A model generated the notes under the pieces. It was not told the origin of the DNA. It made no database searches and was given only the letters and a program-made list of their open reading frames with translations. Below, one piece after another: positions 26,841-34,647 of a DNA stretch of 64,000 bases. This DNA is from Planctomycetota bacterium (GTDB lineage: Bacteria > Planctomycetota > Planctomycetia > Pirellulales > Pirellulaceae), in the NCBI GenBank assembly GCA_963204915.1, contig CAUJHS010000081.1, forward strand, positions 62,001-126,000. Direction: 5' to 3'. Both the position numbers and the translations under genes were made by a program. Positions within the stretch are counted from its first letter, which is position 1; each line of letters starts with the position of its first letter.

Positions 26841-27454
26841 AATCTGGTTCCTCCTATAACGTTTTAAGAAATCGGCAATTCACTCATAAAATTTCGCAAA
26901 CGACGTACCACCACTGATCCACGGCAATTGCGATCATTCGCGACGCCGAATGTGCTAACGGGCGCGCTCAGTGCGACAATCCAGCACGGTTAGAAAACGA
27001 AATTAACGATAGGCGACACCGCGCGCCGGCGTGCCGAGGCGCTTATTACCCGACGCAAGTCATCGTCCCAACAACAGACTTGGATTTCGCGATCGGGCCA
27101 CCGCCGTATCGTGCACCGACCTTCGAATCTACGAGGTTAATTCGGAATGGCGTGACATTTCTCCGCCGCCCTACTTACGGTCGCCAACGAACGCGTTTCC
27201 CTTGATCTTATTGATAAGTCACTAAGTACTTGCGCGCAGCAACGCCCCAGCGTGCTCCATCTTGTTACATTGTGCCTGTATTTCAAAAACCGGCCCTCGC
27301 GAGAGAAATTCGCGAACAAAAGGCGAACTAATATACAATTCAAAACGTATTAATACTAGGAGAAAAACTGATCAAGAGCCGGAAGCCCACTGACCGCGTT
27401 GGCGGCGGACACTCCGGTGTTCGTTGTTGGGACTTTTGTCCCAGGAGGTGCGCC
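26841..27454. other. Long divergent stress-gene intergenic region
   Basis: 614 bases with no credible gene between DUF2267 and hsp20. It holds a small hairpin (CGCGA...TCGCG near 27300), a palindrome GTATTAATAC (27347-27356) that could overlap a -10 region, and the folded hsp20 leader. No CIRCE element (TTAGCACTC-N9-GAGTGCTAA) was seen. Confidence 0.5.
27404..27454 (+). promoter_or_regulatory. Possible RNA thermometer masking the hsp20 Shine-Dalgarno
   Basis: GGCGGACACTCC (27404-27415) can pair with GGAGGTGCGCC (27444-27454) next to the ATG, with a two-base bulge, one wobble and one mismatch; inside lies a GGGAC-TTTT-GTCCC hairpin (27429-27442). This is the kind of imperfect SD-masking helix described for ROSE-type small heat-shock leaders. 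Prediction by eye only. Confidence 0.4.
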
Positions 27455-27934
27455 ATGTTCCGGACGCTTATGCCCTGGAGGGAGAAAAGCCTTACCCCTT
27501 GGAATGAAGGCTTCTCTCGAGCTTTTACTCGCATGGATGAAGAGTTCGATGCGCTGATGGAGCGTCTGTTCCATACGGAAGAGGGCCGTATGATGACGGG
27601 CAAAGAATGGTTTACGCCTCGGCTTGACCTTACCGAGACGGAACAACACTACGAAGTCAAAGTCGACCTGCCGGGCCTGAAGCCTGAAGAAGTGAAGGTG
27701 GAAGTGCGCGGCGCCGAACTTTGGATCACAGGCGAACGGAAAGAGGAAAAGGAAGAAACTGGCAAGACGTTCCACCGGGTAGAACGGCGGTACGGTGAAT
27801 TCCGAAGGATTTTGCCGCTGCCCACGGAAGTCCGAGAAGAAGAGATTGAGGCCAAGGTTGAGAACGGTGTTCTTACCGTGACTGTTCCAAAGGTTGAACC
27901 GGTCAAGCCGAAAAAGATCGAGGTTAGGTCGTAA
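27455..27934 (+). CDS. Hsp20/alpha-crystallin small heat-shock protein, 159 aa
   Basis: ATP-independent chaperone that forms large oligomers and holds denatured proteins. The alpha-crystallin domain is at about residues 48-150: PRLDLTETEQHYEV at its start, VDLPGLKPEEV, the GEFRRILPLP region and the VENGVLTVTVPK segment that contacts the substrate. A short, helical N-terminus and lysine-rich C-terminal extension complete it. AGGAGG at 27443-27448 is an almost perfect Shine-Dalgarno. Its leader may fold as a thermometer and it is followed by a terminator, so it is a single-gene unit. Confidence 0.93.
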   Translation: MFRTLMPWREKSLTPWNEGFSRAFTRMDEEFDALMERLFHTEEGRMMTGKEWFTPRLDLTETEQHYEVKVDLPGLKPEEVKVEVRGAELWITGERKEEKEETGKTFHRVERRYGEFRRILPLPTEVREEEIEAKVENGVLTVTVPKVEPVKPKKIEVRS

Positions 27935-27966
27935 CTTTCTCTCGACCTAAAGAAGCCCATTCGACG

Positions 27967-27995
27967 GCCGGAGGTCATTGAACCTCCGGCTTTTT
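27967..27995 (+). terminator. Intrinsic terminator after hsp20
   Basis: Nine-base-pair stem GCCGGAGGT/ACCTCCGGC (27967-27975 with 27982-27990), 6-nt loop, then TTTTTC. Confidence 0.85.
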
Positions 27996-28028
27996 CTGTA
28001 TGTCGTCGATGGCAGTGTGACCCGTCCG

Positions 28029-28406
28029 CTAAGGCTGGCCAATCATGTTCGTCTGCAACGCTAAGTTGACAGTACGATACAAATCGGAGGCCAACCAAGG
28101 ACTGCAAAGGTACGCAATCGCGCCTGCCTCCCTCCCATCGTGTTCTGCAGTACTATCGTCGGCCAGCAGAACAATCGGGGCAGAGGCATAGCGGACCAGC
28201 TTGTTCGTCAAGTCGATTCCGTCGAGAGTAGGGGGAGCATGAGCGATAACCACCACATCGTAATGTCGAAGGGTGCAAGCGGCCATCGCCTGTCTCGGGT
28301 GTCGTACGCTTGTAACCTGCCATCCGGCAAGCACTAGGTTCCGGCATAACTCATCGCCTTGTGGCGTTTCACTCTGAACTAACAAGATCGAGATAGGACG
28401 TTCCAT
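28029..28406 (-). CDS. Degenerate receiver-domain protein, 125 aa
   Basis: The fold of a response-regulator receiver domain is recognisable from its alternation of strands and helices (ISILLVQS, YDVVVIAHAPPTLDGIDL, APIVLLADD, IAYLCSP), but the residues for phosphotransfer are missing: the phospho-acceptor Asp position is His (H56), the acidic pair of the first strand is Gln-Ser (11-12) and the conserved Lys is Ser (S102). It is therefore a pseudo-receiver with no output domain; it may act as a protein-binding adaptor. ATG at 28406 gives the shortest sensible N-terminus; no strong Shine-Dalgarno is present and an upstream ATG at 28478 is an alternative. Confidence 0.7.
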   Translation of the reverse strand: MERPISILLVQSETPQGDELCRNLVLAGWQVTSVRHPRQAMAACTLRHYDVVVIAHAPPTLDGIDLTNKLVRYASAPIVLLADDSTAEHDGREAGAIAYLCSPWLASDLYRTVNLALQTNMIGQP

Positions 28407-28551
28407 AGATGGGTGAGTATATGGGTATTTGCGATACGGTTTGCCATGCGAAGGCCTTGAGGCCAGGCTGGCATTCATGGACGATCTTGACGGTGTTTGT
28501 ACTTGTAGCAGATTTATCAGGACGCCGGTCCGTGTAACATGCTTGATTTGG

Positions 28552-28845
28552 CTATCGCCATCGTTCATCTTCTATTTCCATGTTTGGCGAGACGTCAATT
28601 TGATTGACAATGCGCGCTACGCCATCAAGATTTCCGATAACGATTTGGGCCACCTGTTTTAGGTAAAAGGACGGCACGGCGCCGCGCAAAACCGCGACAC
28701 CGTTATTTACTTCACAAGTCACGCGCCGTAAGGCATGATGCGAAGTTTGTCGCAAGCGACTTTCTGCCGCGCGAGCAATCATTGACGATTCGACGTCCGC
28801 TGGAGGCGTCGCGCCAAGAGGCGGATTAGGTTGTGCGTTAGACAT
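28552..28845 (-). CDS. BON-domain protein, 97 aa
   Basis: Small protein made of one BON domain (residues about 25-90), as in OsmY: ESRLRQ..., CEVNNGVAVLRGAVPS and the helix QVAQIVIGNLDGV are characteristic. BON domains bind phospholipid or other hydrophobic surfaces. There is no signal peptide, unlike OsmY, so it is cytoplasmic or exported by another route. GGAG lies about nine bases before the ATG at 28845. It precedes the pseudo-receiver on the same strand. BON proteins are common in stress regions of this type. Confidence 0.8.
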   Translation of the reverse strand: MSNAQPNPPLGATPPADVESSMIARAAESRLRQTSHHALRRVTCEVNNGVAVLRGAVPSFYLKQVAQIVIGNLDGVARIVNQIDVSPNMEIEDERWR

Positions 28846-29520
28846 GACGAGGTCTCCGTCCTAAAGTTGCCATCTTCCAAATCCGCAGCTACGGCTTCGG
28901 AATGCCGTGCTTGCCGGACTTTTCGCAAATCCTATGCCGCGTCAGGATGCGCAACCCGCGATTTGTTCATGGTTCCATCGTTGAACTCGTTTGGGGCATG
29001 TTGATCGGGTTAAAGAATATGGTAGGCGTTGGCGTAGTTGATTCGGCAAGCGCGTTACGCGGCACAAGCCTATGAACGAGGCAATTGTTGCTTTTTGTCC
29101 TGGTTTCGTTCTTTGGCGAGGCGCCAAGGATGTTTGCCGACGGAACACACAGGGCGTCGAGTAGCAGATATGTACGGATCCTTTGAGCCCCATTCCGAGT
29201 GGAAGGGCAGGCAGACAGTCGAGCGTTCGATCAGATGATTTCGCAGGGCTCGCCTCTAATCGGCCTTCCTGTCGGAGGCCAATCGTATAGTGATTAACTG
29301 CAATGTCGCGGGCGCGGCCGTGCGAATTCGACGCATTCCGTGCGAATTCGCACGCCGTATGTGCACTGCGGACTTACTCGCATACAGGCGATGAGCAGTA
29401 ACGCCCCTAAAATGCCGACCGGCCTCGTCGATGAACAAGAATGGCTCGTTGAGTACATCCTTGGCGCGCGCTTTGCGAAGGAATGCTGCAACCTTACGCT
29501 CAAGACGTGCGAGGCAGGAG
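28846..29520. other. 675-base gene-poor stretch
   Basis: No open frame here has a Shine-Dalgarno or a recognisable protein. The distal part contains a pair of GTGCGAATTCG repeats upstream of the universal stress protein gene. Confidence 0.5.
29320..29353. repeat. Direct repeat GTGCGAATTCG with embedded palindrome
   Basis: GTGCGAATTCG occurs at 29320-29330 and again at 29340-29350, exactly 20 bases (two helical turns) apart; the second copy extends to a perfect 14-bp palindrome GTGCGAATTCGCAC (29340-29353). It lies 167-200 bases upstream of the universal stress protein start and looks like a two-site operator. Confidence 0.55.
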
Positions 29521-29982
29521 ATGAAACTCCAACGAATACTCATCCCGACGGATTTTTCCGAACGAAGTCATTTCGCTTTGGAGTGGGGCGCGTCGCTTGC
29601 GCGTGACACGGGCGCGTCGCTCGTCATCGTTCACGTTCACGAACCCGCAAACGACCTCATTGTGGAAGGCGGATTCGCAGTTGTTGACATGCCGACGAAT
29701 CTCGACGCACTGAATGAGGAGGTGCAAAGGGTAAAACCCACGGATGACAATATTTCTTGCGAGCATCACGTCCTGGTTGGCCCGCCCGCCAAAGAAATCG
29801 TCGGGTTTGCAAGGGAAAATAATTGCGACCTCATCGTGATGAGCACGCATGGCCGCAAGGGATTTGCCCACTTCCTTATGGGCAGCGTTGCTGAGGCCGT
29901 TGTTCGTTCCGCCCATTGTCCCGTGATGACAATCAAGGCTGATTCTCATCCGCGAAAATCAGTTCAGTTCCCGTCGCCTTAG
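29521..29982 (+). CDS. Universal stress protein (USP-A) 1, 153 aa
   Basis: Single-domain USP, probably a cytoplasmic ATP-binding dimer active in stress survival. The N-terminal RILIPTDFSERSHFALEW strand-helix and C-terminal STHGRKG followed by GSVAEAVV give the nucleotide-binding signature. ATG at 29521 is preferred since GAGGCAGGAG precedes it and residues before it are not family-like. It is followed after 41 bases by the CBS protein on the same strand; the pair is probably cotranscribed. A second USP lies at 32.4 kb with a similar layout. Confidence 0.9.
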   Translation: MKLQRILIPTDFSERSHFALEWGASLARDTGASLVIVHVHEPANDLIVEGGFAVVDMPTNLDALNEEVQRVKPTDDNISCEHHVLVGPPAKEIVGFARENNCDLIVMSTHGRKGFAHFLMGSVAEAVVRSAHCPVMTIKADSHPRKSVQFPSP

Positions 29983-30023
29983 CGCCCACATTTTTGCGGC
30001 GCCTCCCAGAAAGGTGTTTACCA

Positions 30024-30455
30024 ATGATTCTTCAAAACTTGTTTCGCGGTGAAGATGAACTAGTCACTGCTCAGCCGCACGAGGCTATCGGCGCCGTCGT
30101 CGCCAAAATGGAAAGCAAAAACGTTGGCGCCGTTGTGGTTGTCGATGACACAAGAAAGGTGGTTGGTATTGTAACCGACCGTGACGTCGCTCTTGCATTA
30201 GGACAGAACCTGGCGACTCCGGACACGTCCATCAGCACCATTATGACCAAAGATGTGGTCACAATTTGGGAGGATGAGGGTGTATTTAACGCAACACAGT
30301 ATCTGTATGGCAAGAAGGTGCGCCGGTTGCCCGTCGTCGATCATTCCGATCGGCTTGTTGGAATGGTGACGTTTGACGACCTGGTCGCCGTACTGGCTCG
30401 CGAATTTTTCAATGTCGCACAGGCCTTGGAGCCTGCGTTACATGAACCCGTTTAG
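30024..30455 (+). CDS. Two-CBS-domain protein, 143 aa
   Basis: Tandem CBS pair (about residues 12-66 and 76-135), a Bateman module that binds adenine nucleotides or AdoMet and senses energy state. Each CBS motif is clear: VVDDTRKVVGIVTDRDV and the second GRLVGMVTFDDL-like segment. ATG at 30024 is used since AAGGTG lies about nine bases before it; the longer frame starts with an unlikely leader. The protein stands alone with no catalytic partner domain. Linked with the upstream USP as a stress pair; which ligand it binds is unknown. Confidence 0.85.
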   Translation: MILQNLFRGEDELVTAQPHEAIGAVVAKMESKNVGAVVVVDDTRKVVGIVTDRDVALALGQNLATPDTSISTIMTKDVVTIWEDEGVFNATQYLYGKKVRRLPVVDHSDRLVGMVTFDDLVAVLAREFFNVAQALEPALHEPV

Positions 30456-30624
30456 CGAGACGATTTGAAAAGGCTATTCATGCCAAGTGCAATTCGTATT
30501 TTTGCAATTCTTGATCCACCGACTTTCCAGTAGCATGATTGAACTCGCAGATCGTACGAGCTCTTTCACAAGAGTTCTTCGGCGTGATCACGGATGCATT
30601 AGCTAGTGCAAGGAATCGTATGTC

Positions 30625-30894
30625 ATGAGAAGAGAAAAAGTTTATACGGTCCAGTTTATTGGCGGGCCCTTCGACGGACATGTTCAAGCTGTACGCATAC
30701 GTCCGTGCGATCTCGCGAAACTCGTAGCGCTGCCCGTAAGTCGGGAAATCTTCCAGACGTTATCGGGCGACCGTCCCGCCCCGGAGACGCTAGTAACGAG
30801 TGAGGCGCTTTATCAACTTGAAAGCACTCGCAATTCTCCTTGCTACCGGTTTCTTAAAGCAATTGCTCCCGTGGCGACGCAAACAGGTTCATAA
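30625..30894 (+). CDS. Small hypothetical protein, 89 aa
   Basis: Not a named family, but it has coding character: an ATG with AAGGA about 11 bases upstream, and a compact sequence opening with a beta-hairpin (YTVQFIGGPFDGHV) that I have seen as a recurrent motif in short planctomycete proteins. The C-terminal half contains TSEALYQLES and a Cys-Tyr pair. It is preceded by a region that carries no gene, and nothing in its neighbourhood explains it. It might bind a small molecule or partner protein, but no function is claimed. Confidence 0.5.
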   Translation: MRREKVYTVQFIGGPFDGHVQAVRIRPCDLAKLVALPVSREIFQTLSGDRPAPETLVTSEALYQLESTRNSPCYRFLKAIAPVATQTGS

Positions 30895-31139
30895 CGAGTT
30901 AACGCTGCGTCATCGCGGAAAACCAGGGAAACGATCCCGAGCGCCGGAGAATGCGCATGTCTGTCGACTGGCTGATGTCGACAGAACTCCGTCGCGTTAG
31001 CTAATTACACCCGCGCAAACCGAAGTTAGAGGTTGTTTTTAACCGCCAAACTAACTGGGCCTGTCAAGTTCGAATTGTTTCTGGACCTGCAAGCGAGGCG
31101 CCGATAACGACGAAGCGATTCGTCAGCGCTGTCAAAAAC

Positions 31140-31706
31140 CTAGCACGAAAGCGCAGCCTCCAACTCCTTCAATACGCGCTGTTCGCTCGGTGAGATCTTG
31201 TCGATGCAAACCCCGCCGCCTGACGCCATGGCCGTCCTGCGAGCTTTCCTCAGAACTTCCTCTCGCAGAATTGCCTTTGCGTCGGCGCTCAAGGCGTTCA
31301 TAACCGCGTGGACGTAATGCTTCCAAGTTTCGCCTAGTTGCCGACCTGGTTCATTCGCGAGCCAGAACTCGAGGAGTTTATAGGCGGGGCCGCCAACAAA
31401 AATGCCCTCTGCAGCAGCCGTCGCGAGCGCCGTCAATCGTTCATCGGGGTCGACACGCCGGTCCGACCACGCCACAAGCACAATCGGCGCAAGTGCGAGC
31501 GATCCTAATGTATCGGGAGAAACGCCCAACTGCACCAGCTCGTTGAGTAACGTCTCATCCGAGAAGCCTGACGCCGAGGCAAGCGCGTTCCGCGCGGCTT
31601 CGTCCGTCAATTGTTTCCGGAGCTTGCTCAACAGTTCTTTATCGACACGGAAAAAGAACTCATCCTCAAGCGCTCGTTCGCGCTCGTTAAATGCATTCCT
31701 GTCCAT
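31140..31706 (-). CDS. Hypothetical helical protein, TerB-like, 188 aa
   Basis: GAGGAGG stands just before the ATG at 31706, so this is a well-initiated gene. The sequence is all-helical: a charged N-terminal helix (RERALEDEFFFRVDKELL), then a segment PIVLVAWSDRRVDPDERL that resembles the acidic, DxD/E-containing core of tellurite-resistance TerB domains. The C-terminus has ISPSEQRVLKEL. TerB-like assignment is tentative; the family is metal/acidic-site associated and often near stress genes. No signal peptide. Confidence 0.6.
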   Translation of the reverse strand: MDRNAFNERERALEDEFFFRVDKELLSKLRKQLTDEAARNALASASGFSDETLLNELVQLGVSPDTLGSLALAPIVLVAWSDRRVDPDERLTALATAAAEGIFVGGPAYKLLEFWLANEPGRQLGETWKHYVHAVMNALSADAKAILREEVLRKARRTAMASGGGVCIDKISPSEQRVLKELEAALSC

Positions 31707-32386
31707 GATTCGGTCCTCCTCACGTGTTCGGTTCTTGCCGTGACACAAGTTAAAGAGTAGGCAAAAAACATACCCTGACGCGTGTTGTCAACTGGCGAAA
31801 AAGCCATGACGCACCGATGCGAATTTTTACGGCGCTGGACGGTAGAACCTCAAAGGGGACGCGTCGCACGACCTGACGTTAATCGACAAAACGCAAGTTC
31901 CGCGCGCCCTAGCGCGCAAAGTGTCGCGATTCGGCACAGCATCGAAACCAACATTAGCGGCGCCAATCGCGATGAATTGGCCGGCCAATTAGAAATTCTT
32001 GCAAAGGGTCGGGTTACTTGAGCGATTTATTCCACTCGGAGAGCCGCGAGTGCTTTAGAACGGTCACAATGACGAGAAACTCACGGTGAGGGAAGATGTG
32101 AATGTCGAGTGGAGGGAATCGGGCTGTTGCGGAGAAGCGCGCTAGAATGGCACACAATGCTCGCATTTGCACGCACAAAATGCCGACGAATCTTGAATCT
32201 GGCTTCGGGGAGAGCCGTCATCGCTGTTAAAACAATGAACCCTGGGGCATTTATCGACGGCGCATTGCAGCCGCTTCCAATTGGCGCATGCTTTGCAAAC
32301 AAGCGTTCGGGCTCACGTGCAGCAGGTTGGGATTGACCCTGCTCGCGATGCCGGTAAACCGAGATCGCTTCAAGGCTCGCCGCGCC
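31707..32386. other. 680-base gene-poor stretch with a 16-bp palindrome
   Basis: Between the TerB-like gene and the second universal stress protein. Short frames inside have no Shine-Dalgarno or family resemblance. It contains a perfect palindrome at 31975-31990. Confidence 0.5.
31975..31990. repeat. Perfect 16-bp palindrome AATTGGCCGGCCAATT
   Basis: A fully symmetrical site with no spacer, 397 bases upstream of the second universal stress protein. It could be a dimeric regulator site; without a second copy seen nearby it may also be chance in a balanced-GC region. Confidence 0.5.
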
Positions 32387-32863
32387 ATGTATATCAAAAC
32401 AATCCTCGTCCCTGTCGACTTTTCCGAACACAACCGTTGGGCCTTGGATTTCGCCGTAGCGCTTGCCAAGGATGCGAATGCAAAGCTCATCATCGTGCAC
32501 GTGCAAGACGAACCGATTCGTTTTGCCGGAGGCGACGGGCTTGCACTCGCCGACTTGCGGCTGAGAACTCGTGCCTTAGACCATAAATTAAATCAAACGC
32601 TTCCCGTCAGCACTGATGTCGTTGTTGAACATCAACTCTTAACCGGAGTTCCCGCTATAGAAATTGTTCGTTTTGCCGAACAACACGCCGTGGATGTAAT
32701 TATTATGAATTCGCACGGTCGGAAGGGGCTCATTCATCTTCTTCTTGGGAGCGTTGCAGAAAATGTAATTCGTAACGCACCTTGTCCGGTAATCACCGTG
32801 AAAGGTTCGGCCGGGTCGAACCCATCAACGGTACGGTTTCGCAAAGATCTTTTGCCGCACTGA
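32387..32863 (+). CDS. Universal stress protein (USP-A) 2, 158 aa
   Basis: Second USP-A protein of the region, probably a cytoplasmic nucleotide-binding dimer. It starts with YIKTILVPVDFSEHNRWAL and ends with the NSHGRKG ... GSVAENVIRNAPCPV signature. ATG at 32387 follows AAGGC by about ten bases; an open frame upstream lacks family resemblance. It resembles USP 1 in length and motif (SxHGRKG) so the two are likely paralogues that arose by duplication. An 86-codon frame with a strong Shine-Dalgarno follows 18 bases later. Confidence 0.9.
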   Translation: MYIKTILVPVDFSEHNRWALDFAVALAKDANAKLIIVHVQDEPIRFAGGDGLALADLRLRTRALDHKLNQTLPVSTDVVVEHQLLTGVPAIEIVRFAEQHAVDVIIMNSHGRKGLIHLLLGSVAENVIRNAPCPVITVKGSAGSNPSTVRFRKDLLPH

Positions 32864-32881
32864 AGACTCAGGAGGTCAGCC

Positions 32882-33142
32882 ATGCTCCTCAACGCCAATC
32901 CGGGTAAGGAACAGGAGGGGCCTCGAGCAAGACTAGAAGACGGCGCGCAGCAAAAAAACTCTTGGGCTTGTAGCATTTTTAACGCAGATATCGCGCGCCA
33001 GAAATCTGACGAACGAGCCGGTTGCGTGAAAACGGAGACTGACGAACCTCTATGCCTCGCGCTTTATTTCCATCGCAAAAGGATATGTCGAACGGACGTC
33101 AGTCAACCCGACACTCCTAAGGGTCAAGCGAGTTCGCCGTAA
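32882..33142 (+). CDS. Possible small ORF after USP 2, 86 aa (low confidence)
   Basis: An 86-codon frame begins with ATG at 32882, 18 bases after the stop of USP 2, and is preceded by AGGAGGT at 32870-32876, as good a Shine-Dalgarno as any in the window. The protein is polar, rich in Lys/Glu/Gln, with three cysteines and no recognisable domain. The composition looks less like a real protein than its initiation site suggests. It could be a true small protein, the remnant of one, or a leader. Confidence 0.35.
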   Translation: MLLNANPGKEQEGPRARLEDGAQQKNSWACSIFNADIARQKSDERAGCVKTETDEPLCLALYFHRKRICRTDVSQPDTPKGQASSP

Positions 33143-33164
33143 TGTGCAATTGTTAGTCGATCGG

Positions 33165-33626
33165 TTATGGTGTGATAATCCACGGATAGTTAACCGAATG
33201 TCGCCCGGAATTCCAGATCGGCGTCGCCCGCCCTACGGGGCTATAAGTCGTGTTCGTGGCCCAGCCAATCGTCGAGTTCGGCGAGTACGAGACATTCGAG
33301 GACATTGGCGTACCGTAATATGGAGTTCCGCCGCAACTTTGAGGCGATGAAATACTTTGGAGCGGTAGTACAGTTGTTGCGGGAGACGACGTCAACGACG
33401 GGGCCATCGTCGCTGCCGGAATTTGAATTTGTGGAGCCACACCAAAAACGGGAGCTTGAACCGGCACAAGCGCGGTTGGCGCCGCATACGGCGCCGCAAC
33501 ATAAACGGGAGATGGCGCTCCCGCAAACGGTTGGATTGGTCCAAAACTGGCTTGCCCAAAAGCCGCCGCGCTCATAGACAGGCAAATTATTGCCACGCCG
33601 CCCAAGAACGACACCCCGCGTAGCAT
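33165..33626 (-). CDS. Exported Pro/Ala/Ser-rich protein, 153 aa
   Basis: Signal peptide in residues 1-25 (MLRGVSFLGG..., cleavage near AAAFG), followed by a low-complexity mature chain rich in Pro, Ala, Ser, Thr and Tyr with repeated PVxxAP-like turns and aromatic clusters. There is no catalytic motif. AAGG lies about 12 bases upstream of the ATG. It resembles small surface or cell-wall linker proteins found in planctomycetes; I cannot name a family. It runs opposite to its neighbours and stands alone. Confidence 0.6.
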   Translation of the reverse strand: MLRGVSFLGGVAIICLSMSAAAFGQASFGPIQPFAGAPSPVYVAAPYAAPTALVPVQAPVFGVAPQIQIPAATMAPSLTSSPATTVLPLQSISSPQSCGGTPYYGTPMSSNVSYSPNSTIGWATNTTYSPVGRATPIWNSGRHSVNYPWIITP

Positions 33627-33931
33627 TGCCCACCAACCTTTCTGAAAAAATTCCAGACGCGCCAGCCAAGACGCCCTTCTCAATTGTGCCGTATTACGGG
33701 CCGGTGACAAGCATTGTCGTCAAAAAAAATTGAGATCCATCGAGCCGTCAAGCGTAAAGTCTTGCGCCACTTGAATGTGGATCATTTAGGACCAGCAGAA
33801 AAACAAGATACTCCCTCTTGGAAGGATGATGGCCTTTAACGATCATATCACGCTTGCCGACATAGAGCCACGTACCGCTTCGCATCCGTCGCATCATCTT
33901 GACAGGCGTATTGGGTTTAGGGAATTGAGTC
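33627..33931. other. Divergent intergenic region
   Basis: 305 bases between the exported protein and the SDR, with an A-tract near 33722 and no gene, repeat or terminator I can defend. Probably the two promoters. Confidence 0.5.
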
Positions 33932-34636
33932 ATGAAAACGCCAACGAAGCCTTTAGCACGTCTCATCGTCGTTACGGGTGCGAGCCGCGGACTAGGACAG
34001 GCGCTCGTCGAAGAGTTTATTCGTTTGGGCCATATCGTCGTCGGTTGCGCTCGCAATAAGAACACCATGGACGCAATGGCGCAGCAATTCAGCCCACCAC
34101 ACGATTTCTCCGTAGTCGACGTTGCTGATGAGCCTGTTGTCGCGAAATGGGCGGAGCGAGTATTAGCTGAAATCGGTGTTCCAAGTTTGCTAATCAATAA
34201 CGCGGCGACGATTAATGAGAATGCGAAATTGTGGGAGATTTCGCCAGAAGAATTCTCTAATGTGATTGATGTGAATGTTAAAGGAGTTTTCCATGTCATT
34301 CGCCATTTGGCGCCAGCAATGATCGAGCGCGGCGCCGGCGTGATCGTTAACTTTAGCTCGGGATGGGGTAGAGCCGTGTCGCCCGAAGTAGCGCCCTATT
34401 GCGCGTCAAAATGGGCCATCGAAGGAATGACGCGAGCATTGGCCGAAGAACTTCCTCCGGGAATGGCAGCGACGCCAGTTAACCCAGGAATCATCAATAC
34501 GTCCATGTTACAAAGCTGTTTTGGCCCTGGTGCAGCATCTTACCCCACGGCTTACGAATGGGCGAGAAAAGCCGCCCCATTTCTCCTATCTTTAGGCGAA
34601 CATGACAACGGCGAGCCAACGACCGTCCCACTCTGA
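33932..34636 (+). CDS. Short-chain dehydrogenase/reductase, 234 aa
   Basis: Classical SDR, cytoplasmic, NAD(P)-dependent: VTGASRGLGQAL near residue 14, NNAAT in place of the usual NNAG, catalytic Ser in NFSSGWGR and the YCASK (YxxxK) at about residue 155. Length is normal. The ATG follows AGGGAATTGAG. It has no clear neighbours of pathway value: an exported hypothetical diverges upstream and a sigma-factor operon converges downstream with 11 bases between stops. The substrate is unknown. Confidence 0.85.
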   Translation: MKTPTKPLARLIVVTGASRGLGQALVEEFIRLGHIVVGCARNKNTMDAMAQQFSPPHDFSVVDVADEPVVAKWAERVLAEIGVPSLLINNAATINENAKLWEISPEEFSNVIDVNVKGVFHVIRHLAPAMIERGAGVIVNFSSGWGRAVSPEVAPYCASKWAIEGMTRALAEELPPGMAATPVNPGIINTSMLQSCFGPGAASYPTAYEWARKAAPFLLSLGEHDNGEPTTVPL

Positions 34637-34647
34637 ACCTGCCTCGA

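Noticed and set aside
27301-27454. CIRCE/HrcA operator ahead of hsp20
   Set aside because: The TTAGCACTC-N9-GAGTGCTAA pattern does not occur in the gap.
28846-29520. Sigma-54 promoters or a prophage remnant in the long gaps of the stress region
   Set aside because: The one TGGCAC seen nearby (at 32.1 kb) has wrong spacing to its GC element, and no phage-type genes occur.
29256-29543. Minus-strand frame of 95 codons opposite the universal stress protein start
   Set aside because: It overlaps the start of a well-supported gene on the other strand and lacks family character.
31782-32021. 79-codon frame in the gap before the second universal stress protein
   Set aside because: No Shine-Dalgarno, no recognisable domain, and it runs through a palindrome; probably chance.
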